Assembly (NCBI RefSeq): GCF_000763135.2
Contig: NZ_JRPR02000002.1
Location: 244,465-308,464 of the forward strand
Source of the DNA: Helicobacter jaachi
GTDB lineage: Bacteria > Campylobacterota > Campylobacteria > Campylobacterales > Helicobacteraceae
Direction: 5' to 3'
Length of the DNA: 64,000 nucleotides
In this document: positions 19,219-27,785 of the stretch, piece by piece
Layout of the letters: each line of letters begins with the position of its first letter
How positions within the stretch are numbered: position 1 is the stretch's first letter
Notes under the pieces: model-generated
Databases searched by the model: none
Told to the model about the DNA's origin: nothing
The model's input: the letters and a program-made list of their open reading frames with translations, nothing else
Made by a program: the position numbers and the translations under genes

Positions 19219-21369
19219 TTATGCTAGATATACATCTTTAAGATTGCTAAATTCAATGATTTTATATTTTTTATTTAACGCCTCTTTAATAGTTTTTGCA
19301 TCTTGACTTTTGCTCTCAAAGCAAATTTCACAATATGTAGAAAACTGCCTATCTAGCGTATTGTAATCTACTTTTAAGATATTACAATCAAGCTTTGCTA
19401 ATAGGCTTGATAAAAGTGCTAGCGTGCCTTTTTGATTTTCAAGTGCGATGATGACTTTATACATGCTCTTTTGCTCATTTGCCCACTGCACAAAGAGCAT
19501 TTCGCTGCCTTGGTCTATTTCATTGAGCGCTCTTTCACACATTTTGTGATGAATGTAGGCTTTTTGGGAAGTTTTAATGGCTAAAATATCATCTCCATAT
19601 TTAGGGTGGCAGCAGTAATCAAAAATCACTTCATTCACATTGCGGTTAGTCTGCACGATGATGTTATCAAAATTTAGCGCTTTAAGCTTTAACATATTGA
19701 TTTTAATTTTGCCCAAAAAATTTGCCTCGCGCAAAAAATTACCCTTGATACTATTTTTAACTTCTTTTAAAAATGCTAAATCATAAGCCGCGCGTTGGAT
19801 ATTAGATTCAAGCCTATTTTCTTTCAGGTAGGTTAAAACGGCGTGTTGAGAGCTATCAAAGATAGTTTGCAGAATCTGCAAGGCGACTTTTTTATTGATT
19901 TCTTTAAGCTTTGCTTGACATTGGATTCTCATATGATTTTTTGCTCTAGAAGTTTTAACCGCATCAATCCAAGTGCAGCGTGGGTGGATTTTTTCATAAG
20001 GTTCTGCCACCACAATGCGCACAATATCGCCATTTTTAAGCGGCTGGAGCAAAGAAGCATTTTGATGATTGATAAATGCCTCTTTAGCATTATTGCCTAT
20101 ATCGCTATGCACAGCATAGGCAAAATCTAGCGCTACCGCGCCCACAGGTAGATTATAAATATCGCCCGCTGGAGAAAATACCATCATATCTTCTTTGTAT
20201 AGGTCATTTTTGGCTAATTCGTAAAATTCCTCAATAGTATCATTTTGGTATTGCAAATTATTGAGCCATTCTAAATTTGGCTCTAAGCCACCGCTTTTAT
20301 ATTTCCAATGTGCTGCTACGCCATATTGAGCAGATTTGTGCATATCAAAAGTGCGGATTTGCACTTCATAAATGCTCGCCCCTTCAAAAATAGTCGTGTG
20401 GATTGTTTGATAACCATTTTCTTTTGGCAGTGCGATATAATCTTTAAGGCGCGAAATAACGGGCTTTAGCTGCAGGTGTAATAATCCTAATACCTTATAG
20501 CACTCTAGGCTTGTTGGCACAATAACGCGCACCGCGAGCAAATCTAATATCTCATCAATGCCCACTCCCTTGCGTTGCATTTTAAGAAATATGGAATAAT
20601 AGCGCTTCACGCGGCTTTCAATAGTAAAATCTTTTTCGTTAAAGCCATTTTGCAATAAAATAGTGGCGACTTTTTGCCTAAATTCATTGAGCCTTAGCGT
20701 AATGGATTGATTATTCTCTTTCATGTATTGCTCAATTTTGCGATACTCTTCAGGAAAAATATAAAAAAAGCTCCTATCTTCTAGCTCGCTTTTAAGCGAT
20801 GAAATACCTAATCTATGAGCGATTGGAGCATATACCATAAGCGTTTCTTCTGCTATGCGCTTTTGCTTATGCGGGGGCAGGGCGGAAAGGGTAAGCATAT
20901 TGTGCATTCTATCGCTAATTTTAATCACCAGTGCGCGAATATCTTTTACAGAGGCTAAGAGCATTTTGCGGAAGCTTAGCGCGGAGGCGGCGAGCTTTTC
21001 ATTAAGATTGCTGCTTAGCTCCTCTTTGCGGATTTCTACAATTTTTGTAAGCGCATCAACCAAATGCCCCGTGTCCCAGTCAAATTCACGCCTTACATCT
21101 TCTAATGAATAATATGTATCCTCCACCACATCATGCAACAATGCCGCACATATCATCGTTTCATCACCGCCATAAAATGCCACAATGCACGCCACACAAA
21201 GTGGGTGAACCACATAGGGAATACCACTCTTGCGCAGCTGCCCATTATGTGCATTTATCGCTACATCAATGGCTTTTTGCACCTTTGGGGTAATATGCGT
21301 GAAAGTTTGCAGTTTGGCAATGGCAGATTCTATATTATTAATTTGAGCAATTTGGGCGAAGAAGTCCAA
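19219..21369 (-). CDS. spoT: Bifunctional (p)ppGpp synthetase/hydrolase
   Basis: 716 aa RelA/SpoT homologue controlling the stringent response. Domains in order: HD hydrolase (CAALLHDVVEDT near 75; KISDRMHNMLTL near 148), synthetase (RVKRYYSIFLKMQRKG, ENGYQTIHTTIFEG), TGS (MMVFSPAGDIYNLPVGAVALDFAYAVHSDIG, about 395-455), then a C-terminal ACT-like domain. Both catalytic halves look intact. It follows rpoZ by 3 nt, coupling an RNA polymerase subunit with the alarmone that targets it. Confidence 0.95.
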   Translation of the reverse strand: MDFFAQIAQINNIESAIAKLQTFTHITPKVQKAIDVAINAHNGQLRKSGIPYVVHPLCVACIVAFYGGDETMICAALLHDVVEDTYYSLEDVRREFDWDTGHLVDALTKIVEIRKEELSSNLNEKLAASALSFRKMLLASVKDIRALVIKISDRMHNMLTLSALPPHKQKRIAEETLMVYAPIAHRLGISSLKSELEDRSFFYIFPEEYRKIEQYMKENNQSITLRLNEFRQKVATILLQNGFNEKDFTIESRVKRYYSIFLKMQRKGVGIDEILDLLAVRVIVPTSLECYKVLGLLHLQLKPVISRLKDYIALPKENGYQTIHTTIFEGASIYEVQIRTFDMHKSAQYGVAAHWKYKSGGLEPNLEWLNNLQYQNDTIEEFYELAKNDLYKEDMMVFSPAGDIYNLPVGAVALDFAYAVHSDIGNNAKEAFINHQNASLLQPLKNGDIVRIVVAEPYEKIHPRCTWIDAVKTSRAKNHMRIQCQAKLKEINKKVALQILQTIFDSSQHAVLTYLKENRLESNIQRAAYDLAFLKEVKNSIKGNFLREANFLGKIKINMLKLKALNFDNIIVQTNRNVNEVIFDYCCHPKYGDDILAIKTSQKAYIHHKMCERALNEIDQGSEMLFVQWANEQKSMYKVIIALENQKGTLALLSSLLAKLDCNILKVDYNTLDRQFSTYCEICFESKSQDAKTIKEALNKKYKIIEFSNLKDVYLA

Positions 21370-21372
21370 ACC

Positions 21373-21597
21373 CTATGTCCTATCCTCAATGGAGGTAAGC
21401 TCGATTTTCCCCTCCGCAATTTCGCGCATAGCAATATCAGGCAATTTATGCGTTTTAATATCCATAGCTACAAGCGGCTTTGCGCCCTCACTTAGCTCTT
21501 TAACACGCTCAAAAATGAGGCTTGCGAGCAAATATCTATCATCTTGCACTCTCTTGAGTGCTTTGGCTGCGATTTCTTCTGTCCGTAATGTGTGCAT
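21373..21597 (-). CDS. rpoZ: RNA polymerase omega subunit
   Basis: 74 aa small subunit that helps fold the beta' subunit. Seen: RTEEIAAKALKRVQDDRYLLASLIFERVKEL, the family core. Located between pyrH and spoT, with 82 nt to pyrH and a GGAGC site before its ATG. Confidence 0.92.
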   Translation of the reverse strand: MHTLRTEEIAAKALKRVQDDRYLLASLIFERVKELSEGAKPLVAMDIKTHKLPDIAMREIAEGKIELTSIEDRT

Positions 21598-21679
21598 AAT
21601 GCTCCTTTATCTAGAGTTACAAGAATTAAAAAAGTGCAGATTCTATCTTTTTTTTCATTTAGTTTTGCTTTTGTTTTAA

Positions 21680-22411
<732 letters not shown>

Positions 22412-22435
22412 TTAAGTTTGCCATTTTATCTAAAA

Positions 22436-22544
22436 AGCTTAAACTAATGCTATGTTGGGCGCAAATGCGCGGCTTTGCCGAGCTTATGACAAGACCGCGC
22501 GGCTTTTTGTTAAAAAAGCAACAGCGCGGAATTATAGAATCTAG
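22436..22544 (-). repeat. Intergenic repeat copy B in the pyrH leader
   Basis: Read on the minus strand: CTAGATTCTATAATTCCGCG, the GCTTTTT/AAAAAGC stem, CGCGCGG, a central hairpin CGGC-AAA-GCCG (22470-22480), GCATTTGCGCC as in copy C, then a diverged tail leading to pyrH. A TATAAT (complement of 22531-22536) near its edge could start the pyrH transcript near 22524, placing the repeat in the pyrH 5' untranslated region. Confidence 0.75.
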
Positions 22545-22553
22545 ATTCTATAA
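22532..22553. promoter_or_regulatory. 22-nt perfect palindrome with divergent -10-like boxes
   Basis: Two AGAATCT-type words back to back, extended to TTATAGAATCT and its complement, give a perfect 22-nt palindrome between divergent pyrH and hypF. It carries TATAAT pointing to pyrH and TATAAC pointing to hypF. Could be a hairpin, an operator or simply paired copies of the over-represented word. Confidence 0.45.
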
Positions 22554-22568
22554 CGCGTAAGAATCTTG

Positions 22569-22577
22569 TGCTATATT
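22569..22577 (+). promoter_or_regulatory. Extended -10 of hypF, possible leaderless start
   Basis: TGCTATATT (TG-N-TATATT) ends 6 nt before the hypF ATG, so the expected transcription start (about 7 nt after the -10) would coincide with the A of the ATG at 22584. No ribosome-binding site precedes that ATG. Confidence 0.45.
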
Positions 22578-22583
22578 AAAACC

Positions 22584-24905
22584 ATGCAAGCACTTAATTC
22601 ATATCATATAGAACTCTTTGGCATTATACAGGGCGTGGGATTTCGCCCATTTGTGTATCATCTAGCACACAAAATGCAGCTTAAAGGCTATGTGCAGAAT
22701 TGCTATGAAAATTTGCTCATTTATCTTACAGACATAAGCACGCAGCAGCTAGAGGATTTCCTCTCCACGCTTTTTAGCACTCTGCCACCTCATGCGCACA
22801 TTACTCATCATCACATAAAGCCCGCTTTGCCCTTAATGCTTGATACATTTGAAATTAGAGCTTCCAAAGCCACAAAGCAAGCGCATCTAAGCCCAACGCT
22901 TTTACCCCTTGATATGCGCATTTGCCCAGATTGTCTAAAAGATATGCAAACACAGGGTAGATTCTATAATTATGCCTTTACCACCTGCACGCATTGTGGC
23001 GCGCGATATTCCATAATAGACGCCCTGCCTTATGATAGAATCCACACCTCCATGCGCGATTTTGCCATGTGTGAAGCGTGCCAAAGCGATTATGCAAATC
23101 CGCATAATCGCAGATTTCACACCCAGCCCATTTCGTGCCTGCAGTGCGCCATTAGATTGCGCTTCATTGATGAGCGTGGCAAAGTGCGCACTTTTAAGCA
23201 TGCCAAAGATGATATAAAGCTTATTGATATGATTTCTGCTAAACTTAATGAAGGCAAGATTATCGCTATAAAGGGCGTTGGAGGATTTAACTTTGTAGCA
23301 AGTGCGAATAATAAACAAGCCATTACCACTCTAAGGGCGCGTAAAAATCGCCCGCACAAGCCATTTGCGCTAATGTTTAAGAATCTAGCAGATATTAAAT
23401 CCCTAGCCTTTGTAAATAAAAAAGAGCAAGCCGCTTTATGCTCGCACCAAGCGCCTATTGTGATTTTGCAGCGGCATTTTAAGCCTAGTGAGCTTATAGA
23501 TGAGGAGTGTTTAGCGCTTATTGCGCCAGATATTAGCACCATAGGCGCGATTTTGCCCTACAATGGCATTATGCACTTGCTTTTTATGCGTATGCAAACC
23601 CCGCTTATTTTTACTAGCGCAAATATAAGCGGTGAGCCTATTATCACGCAATGTGATGAGTTGTTGCATAGCGGCGTGCAAGATGTAATCCTTGATTATA
23701 ATCGCGAGATTTTGCACCCCCTTGATGATAGCATTATGCGCTATATGGCAGGAGAAATGCGCCTTTTACGCTTAGCGCGTGGCTTTGCACCTCTCTGCTT
23801 GCCTTTAGAAAATAAGCAAAAGCATTTTATTTTGGGCGTAGGCGCGCAGCAAAAATCCACTTTGAGCCTGCTTGATAAGGATAATAAAGTGCTTGTTAGC
23901 CCATATTTAGGCGATTTGCAAGGTGTAGATTCTATAAATGTATATCAATCGCAAATGGCATTTTTGCAACACCTCTATGCGCAGGCGTTTGATAGTATTA
24001 TTTATGACTTGCACCCTAAATATGCCTCCACGCAAATTGCACTAAAAACACCCGCTACATCGCATATTGCGCTTTCTCATCATAAGGCGCATTTTTACGC
24101 GATTTTGGGCGAATGTAATGCGCTAGATTCTATACATGCAAAACTAGGCATTATATGGGACGGCACGGGCTTTGGGGAGGAGGGGCATATTTGGGGAGGA
24201 GAGGGATTTTTATACCAAAATAACGCCATGCATAGAATCTACCACTTTGAGACATTTGTGTTTTTGGGCGGGGAGGGCGCGATAAAAGACATTGGCAAGC
24301 TTGCTGCAAGCCTTTTGTGGCAATATCAAGTGCCAAATACAAAGGATATATTGCATTTTAGCCCCACAGAAATAGCCCTTTTGCAAAGCGCGCATAAAAG
24401 TGGCATTTATCCGCTTACTAGCTCGCTTGGCAGGATAATTGATGCGGTGGCATATATACTTGGCATTTTAAAAGAGCAAAGTTATGAAGGGCAGAGCGGC
24501 GCACTGCTAGAGACTTATGCTATGGCGTATAAGCGCCCTGCAAAGCCCTATAAATTTCGTATCACAAATGGCGTGGTTGATATGAGTGATGTTATCCATA
24601 GCGTGTGCAAAGAGCGCAAAAATCCTAAAAAAAGCGCGTATAGATTTTTAAACACACTCGCTCACATTGCGCTAGCAATGGCACAAATGCAGCGTTTAGC
24701 GCATAAAGATGTGGCGGTATATTTTAGCGGCGGCGTATTTCAAAATAAGTTTGTTTGTGATAGAATCCGCACTCTATTTTCAAGGCATCATATCACTTTT
24801 TTTATGCACAAAAAACTTCCCTGCAATGATACAAATATTAGCTTTGGGCAGGTAGTCTTTGGCTCGCAATTGGGCTTAAAACTAAGGAGAAAGTATGCAA
24901 ATTGA
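22584..24905 (+). CDS. hypF: Hydrogenase maturation carbamoyltransferase HypF
   Basis: 773 aa from the ATG at 22584 (a TTG six codons earlier is possible but breaks the acylphosphatase start). HypF converts carbamoyl phosphate to the thiocarbamate that becomes the CN ligands of NiFe-hydrogenase. Domains: acylphosphatase (GIIQGVGFRPFVYHLA, about 8-90), two zinc fingers (CPDCLKDM...CTHCGARYS and CEACQSDY...CLQC), YrdC-like (KGVGGFNFVA, RARKNRPHKPFALM, FTSANISGEP) and Kae1-like (LSHHKAHF, GIIWDGTGFGEE-type, VYFSGGVFQNK). First gene of the hyp locus; overlaps hypB by 11 nt. Confidence 0.95.
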   Translation: MQALNSYHIELFGIIQGVGFRPFVYHLAHKMQLKGYVQNCYENLLIYLTDISTQQLEDFLSTLFSTLPPHAHITHHHIKPALPLMLDTFEIRASKATKQAHLSPTLLPLDMRICPDCLKDMQTQGRFYNYAFTTCTHCGARYSIIDALPYDRIHTSMRDFAMCEACQSDYANPHNRRFHTQPISCLQCAIRLRFIDERGKVRTFKHAKDDIKLIDMISAKLNEGKIIAIKGVGGFNFVASANNKQAITTLRARKNRPHKPFALMFKNLADIKSLAFVNKKEQAALCSHQAPIVILQRHFKPSELIDEECLALIAPDISTIGAILPYNGIMHLLFMRMQTPLIFTSANISGEPIITQCDELLHSGVQDVILDYNREILHPLDDSIMRYMAGEMRLLRLARGFAPLCLPLENKQKHFILGVGAQQKSTLSLLDKDNKVLVSPYLGDLQGVDSINVYQSQMAFLQHLYAQAFDSIIYDLHPKYASTQIALKTPATSHIALSHHKAHFYAILGECNALDSIHAKLGIIWDGTGFGEEGHIWGGEGFLYQNNAMHRIYHFETFVFLGGEGAIKDIGKLAASLLWQYQVPNTKDILHFSPTEIALLQSAHKSGIYPLTSSLGRIIDAVAYILGILKEQSYEGQSGALLETYAMAYKRPAKPYKFRITNGVVDMSDVIHSVCKERKNPKKSAYRFLNTLAHIALAMAQMQRLAHKDVAVYFSGGVFQNKFVCDRIRTLFSRHHITFFMHKKLPCNDTNISFGQVVFGSQLGLKLRRKYAN

Positions 24906-25632
24906 TATAAAATCGCGTGAGGCGCGCCTAGCGGATAATCCTACTTTAGAGAAAAAATCCATAGATGTAGTGAGTAAGATTCTCTCCAAAAATGATATAA
25001 AGGCTAATGAATTACGGCAGCGCTACAAGGAGCTTGGGCTATATGTGATTAATTTAATGAGCTCACCCGGGAGCGGAAAAACCACCTTTTTAGAATCGCT
25101 AAGCCAAAGGAGGGATTTTAGATTCTGTGTTTTAGAGGGTGATTTGCAAACTAATCGTGATGCGCAGCGCCTTATGGATAAAGGTGTGAGCGCGTATCAA
25201 ATCACCACCGGCGAGGCATGCCACTTAGAAGCAGCGATGATAGAATCTGCGCTTAATAAACTCCAAGAGCAGTGCGATATGGCACAAATGGATTATTTAT
25301 TTATCGAAAATGTGGGCAACCTCGTGTGCCCGGCAAGCTATGATTTGGGCGCGCATTTAAATATCGTGCTGCTCTCAACAACGGAGGGCGATGATAAGAT
25401 TCTTAAATACCCCACGATGTTTATGTGCGCAGATGCGGTGATTATAAGCAAGGCAGATGTAATGGAATATATGGGATTTAGTGTAGAAAGAGCGCGCGCG
25501 GATTTAGCGCAGCTTAAAGCCAATGTGCCGCTTTTTCTCCTAAGCAGCAAGCAGGAGCAAAGTATAGAATCTGTGTGCAATTTTATCGCGCAAAAAAGGG
25601 CGCAAAACTACCAAAGCACGCATAAATTTTAA
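24895..25632 (+). CDS. hypB: Hydrogenase/urease nickel incorporation GTPase HypB
   Basis: 245 aa SIMIBI GTPase that drives nickel insertion into hydrogenase and, in Helicobacter, supports urease maturation. Seen: Walker A SSPGSGKTTFLE, FCVLEGDLQTNRDA, the metal-site TTGEACHLEA, ENVGNLVCP and VIISKADVM. It lacks the N-terminal His-rich nickel store of some HypB proteins. hypA is not in the window. An AAGGAGAA site lies within the end of hypF. Confidence 0.95.
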   Translation: MQIDIKSREARLADNPTLEKKSIDVVSKILSKNDIKANELRQRYKELGLYVINLMSSPGSGKTTFLESLSQRRDFRFCVLEGDLQTNRDAQRLMDKGVSAYQITTGEACHLEAAMIESALNKLQEQCDMAQMDYLFIENVGNLVCPASYDLGAHLNIVLLSTTEGDDKILKYPTMFMCADAVIISKADVMEYMGFSVERARADLAQLKANVPLFLLSSKQEQSIESVCNFIAQKRAQNYQSTHKF

Positions 25633-25641
25633 GGAGTAAAG

Positions 25642-25881
25642 ATGTGTTTGGCTATTCCTTCTAAGATTGTGGAGATACGGGATAATAATATGGTGCTTGT
25701 CGATACGCTAGGCGTGCAGCGCGAGGCGAGTTTGGATTTGCTTGATGAGGAGGTGCGCGTGGGTGAATGGGTGCTGCTGCACATTGGCTATGTGATGAGT
25801 AAAATTGATGAGCAAAGCGCGAGAGAGAGCTTAAGGCTGTATGATGAAATCTTAGAGGCTTTGAACGAGGAAGGTGTATGA
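25642..25881 (+). CDS. hypC: Hydrogenase assembly chaperone HypC
   Basis: 79 aa chaperone that, with HypD, carries the Fe(CN)2CO unit to the hydrogenase large subunit. Seen: the essential N-terminal MCLAIPSKI with Cys2, GEWVLLHIGYVMSKIDE, and the acidic helical tail. AAGGAG 6 nt upstream. Its stop overlaps (ATGA) the start of the glycosyltransferase-hypD frame, in the place where hypD itself normally starts. Confidence 0.95.
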   Translation: MCLAIPSKIVEIRDNNMVLVDTLGVQREASLDLLDEEVRVGEWVLLHIGYVMSKIDEQSARESLRLYDEILEALNEEGV

Positions 25882-27785
25882 ATATTTTTATCATTAATCT
25901 TAAAGCCTCCACAGAGCGCAGAGCCTTTATGCAAAAGCAGTTTGCACATTTAAGCAAAGATATAGCAGATAGATATAATATTATTTTTTTTGATGCCATA
26001 AACGCCGCGGAGGGCGAGCATTTGGCTTTTAAGCAATACTCTAAGTTTAAAAGTCTGCTTGTGCGCGGCAAAGAGATGAGCGCGGGAGAGCGCGCGTGCT
26101 TTGCAAGTCATTATTGTTTATGGCAAAAATGTATAGAATCTAATACCCCCATAGTCGTGCTAGAAGATGATGTGGAGTTAGGTAAGCATTTTTGGGAAGG
26201 GCTTAAGCGCGTAGAGGAAAGTCCCTATGCATATGTGCGCCTTACTTTTTTGGCTGATGAGATTAAAACTATGCGCTTATCAAATGATTTTTATATAAGC
26301 TTTGATGGTGTTATAGGCACACAGGGTTATTACCTTACGCCTGTGGCGGCTAGGGCGTTTATAGAGCATGCTAAGAGCTGGTATCGCCCCGTAGATGACT
26401 ATATGGATATGTTTTATATCCACCATGTGCCAGCGGTGTGCATAGAGCCTGTTTTACACCCTAGAGAGATTGCTAGCGCGATAGAAGGGCGGTGGAGCAA
26501 GCCGCCCATACCGCTTAAGATTATAAGAGAATGCTCGCGATTATATCTTAATATACGAGGCTTTTTATATCTTGTATTTAGAAAGAAATCGCTCCTTTTA
26601 CCCAAAGAGGCGCTTAAAACTCTATTAGCGGGGGGGGGGGGGCAATACATTATGCTAAAAAGTGAAAAAAAAATTGATTTAATCCATAATTTTCGCGATA
26701 AAGATGTGATTTTAGGCTTTGCCAAAAAAATTAATACCCTCTCCTCACAACTTCAAGCCCCACTATGTGTTATGGAAGTGTGCGGCGGGCATACGCACAG
26801 CATTATGCGCTATGGCTTGCAGCAATTATTACCTAAAAATATAGCATTTATACATGGACCGGGCTGCCCTGTGTGCATTATGCCCAAAAATCGCATAAAT
26901 CAAGCCTATGAGATTGCCATGCAAAAAGATGTGATTTTGCTCACACTTGGCGATATGATAAAAGTTCCAGGTGTAAAAGGCAGCCTCTCTACTGCGCGCG
27001 CTAAAGGTGCTGATGTGCGCTTTTTGTATTCGCCCATGCAAGTGCTTGATATTGCTAAAGACAATCCGCATAAGCGTGTGGTGTATTTTGCCATTGGTTT
27101 TGAGACGACTACGCCTATGAGTGCAGCGCTCATAGAGCGCGTGATAGAATCTAGGCTTACAAATGTGTTTTTTCATATTAATCATGTGCTTGTGCCTCCA
27201 CCAGTGCGTGCGATACTAGATTCTAAACAATGCCGCGTGAATGCCCTCATCGCGCCTTCTCATGTGAGCGTGATTACAGGCGCAAAGATATATAAAGATA
27301 TTGCTTTGCAATATAAGATTCCTATCGTGGTGAGCGGCTTTGAGCCGGTGGATATTATGGAAAGTCTTTATATGATTGTGCAGCAAGGTGTCAATAAAGA
27401 AGCCAACCTTGATATACAATATAAGCGCGTGGTGAGTATGGAGGGGAATTTAAAGGCACAAAGTATGGTAGAGCGGTATTTTGAGAAGAGAAAAAGCTTT
27501 GAGTGGCGTGGGTTAGGAGAAATTACAGAATCTGCGCTGCGATTAAAGCCAGCATACACGCATTTAGACGCAGAAGTAGTGTTTAGCTCAATTTTAAGCA
27601 CAGATTCTATCCCCGATAATAAAGCCTGCCGCTGCGGGGATATTTTGCGCGGTGTGGCAAAGCCTCTTGATTGCAAAGTATTTGGTAAATCTTGCACGCC
27701 TAGCAATCCATTAGGGAGCTGTATGGTGAGCAGCGAGGGTGCTTGCGCGGCATATTACAAATATGGCGATGTTAGCAATCTATGA
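25878..27785 (+). CDS. Glycosyltransferase family 25 joined in frame to HypD through a poly-G tract
   Basis: A single 635-codon frame. Residues 1-250 form a family-25 (LPS-type, Lex2B/beta-1,4-galactosyltransferase-like) glycosyltransferase: FIINLKASTERR, GERACFASHYCLW, VVLEDDVE (95-100), GTQGYYLTPVAARAF, PVDDYMD. Then LLAGGGGQYI, coded by 13 Gs, leads directly into complete HypD (from residue 259). With one G fewer the frame stops at 26656-26658; with one more, at 26663-26665, giving a ~255 aa glycosyltransferase. The start has GAGGAAGG and overlaps hypC. A family-25 enzyme would be expected to modify surface glycan at the inner membrane; acceptor unknown. The fusion may be one phase state or an assembly artefact in the G run. 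Confidence 0.8.
   Translation: MNIFIINLKASTERRAFMQKQFAHLSKDIADRYNIIFFDAINAAEGEHLAFKQYSKFKSLLVRGKEMSAGERACFASHYCLWQKCIESNTPIVVLEDDVELGKHFWEGLKRVEESPYAYVRLTFLADEIKTMRLSNDFYISFDGVIGTQGYYLTPVAARAFIEHAKSWYRPVDDYMDMFYIHHVPAVCIEPVLHPREIASAIEGRWSKPPIPLKIIRECSRLYLNIRGFLYLVFRKKSLLLPKEALKTLLAGGGGQYIMLKSEKKIDLIHNFRDKDVILGFAKKINTLSSQLQAPLCVMEVCGGHTHSIMRYGLQQLLPKNIAFIHGPGCPVCIMPKNRINQAYEIAMQKDVILLTLGDMIKVPGVKGSLSTARAKGADVRFLYSPMQVLDIAKDNPHKRVVYFAIGFETTTPMSAALIERVIESRLTNVFFHINHVLVPPPVRAILDSKQCRVNALIAPSHVSVITGAKIYKDIALQYKIPIVVSGFEPVDIMESLYMIVQQGVNKEANLDIQYKRVVSMEGNLKAQSMVERYFEKRKSFEWRGLGEITESALRLKPAYTHLDAEVVFSSILSTDSIPDNKACRCGDILRGVAKPLDCKVFGKSCTPSNPLGSCMVSSEGACAAYYKYGDVSNL
26630..26642 (+). repeat. 13-base poly-G tract (candidate phase-variable site)
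   Basis: Uninterrupted run of 13 Gs between the glycosyltransferase domain and the hypD start codon, which follows 10 nt later. A 9-A run (26665-26673) follows within 25 nt. G runs of this length mutate by slippage in Helicobacter and Campylobacter surface-glycan genes. Confidence 0.9.
26652..27785 (+). CDS. hypD: Hydrogenase maturation protein HypD
   Basis: 377 aa Fe-S protein that with HypC assembles the Fe(CN)2CO centre. Seen: MEVCGGHTHSIMRYG, HGPGCPVCIMP, FAIGFETTTPM, PSHVSVITG, SGFEPVDIMESL and a C-terminal 4Fe-4S cluster region (CRCGDILRG, DCKVFGKSCTP, GSCMVSSEGACAAYY). The internal ATG at 26652 gives the normal HypD length and N terminus. No classical ribosome-binding site is present; only the G run lies upstream, so HypD may depend on read-through from, or translational coupling to, the glycosyltransferase. 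Overlaps the helicase gene by 4 nt. Confidence 0.92.
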   Translation: MLKSEKKIDLIHNFRDKDVILGFAKKINTLSSQLQAPLCVMEVCGGHTHSIMRYGLQQLLPKNIAFIHGPGCPVCIMPKNRINQAYEIAMQKDVILLTLGDMIKVPGVKGSLSTARAKGADVRFLYSPMQVLDIAKDNPHKRVVYFAIGFETTTPMSAALIERVIESRLTNVFFHINHVLVPPPVRAILDSKQCRVNALIAPSHVSVITGAKIYKDIALQYKIPIVVSGFEPVDIMESLYMIVQQGVNKEANLDIQYKRVVSMEGNLKAQSMVERYFEKRKSFEWRGLGEITESALRLKPAYTHLDAEVVFSSILSTDSIPDNKACRCGDILRGVAKPLDCKVFGKSCTPSNPLGSCMVSSEGACAAYYKYGDVSNL

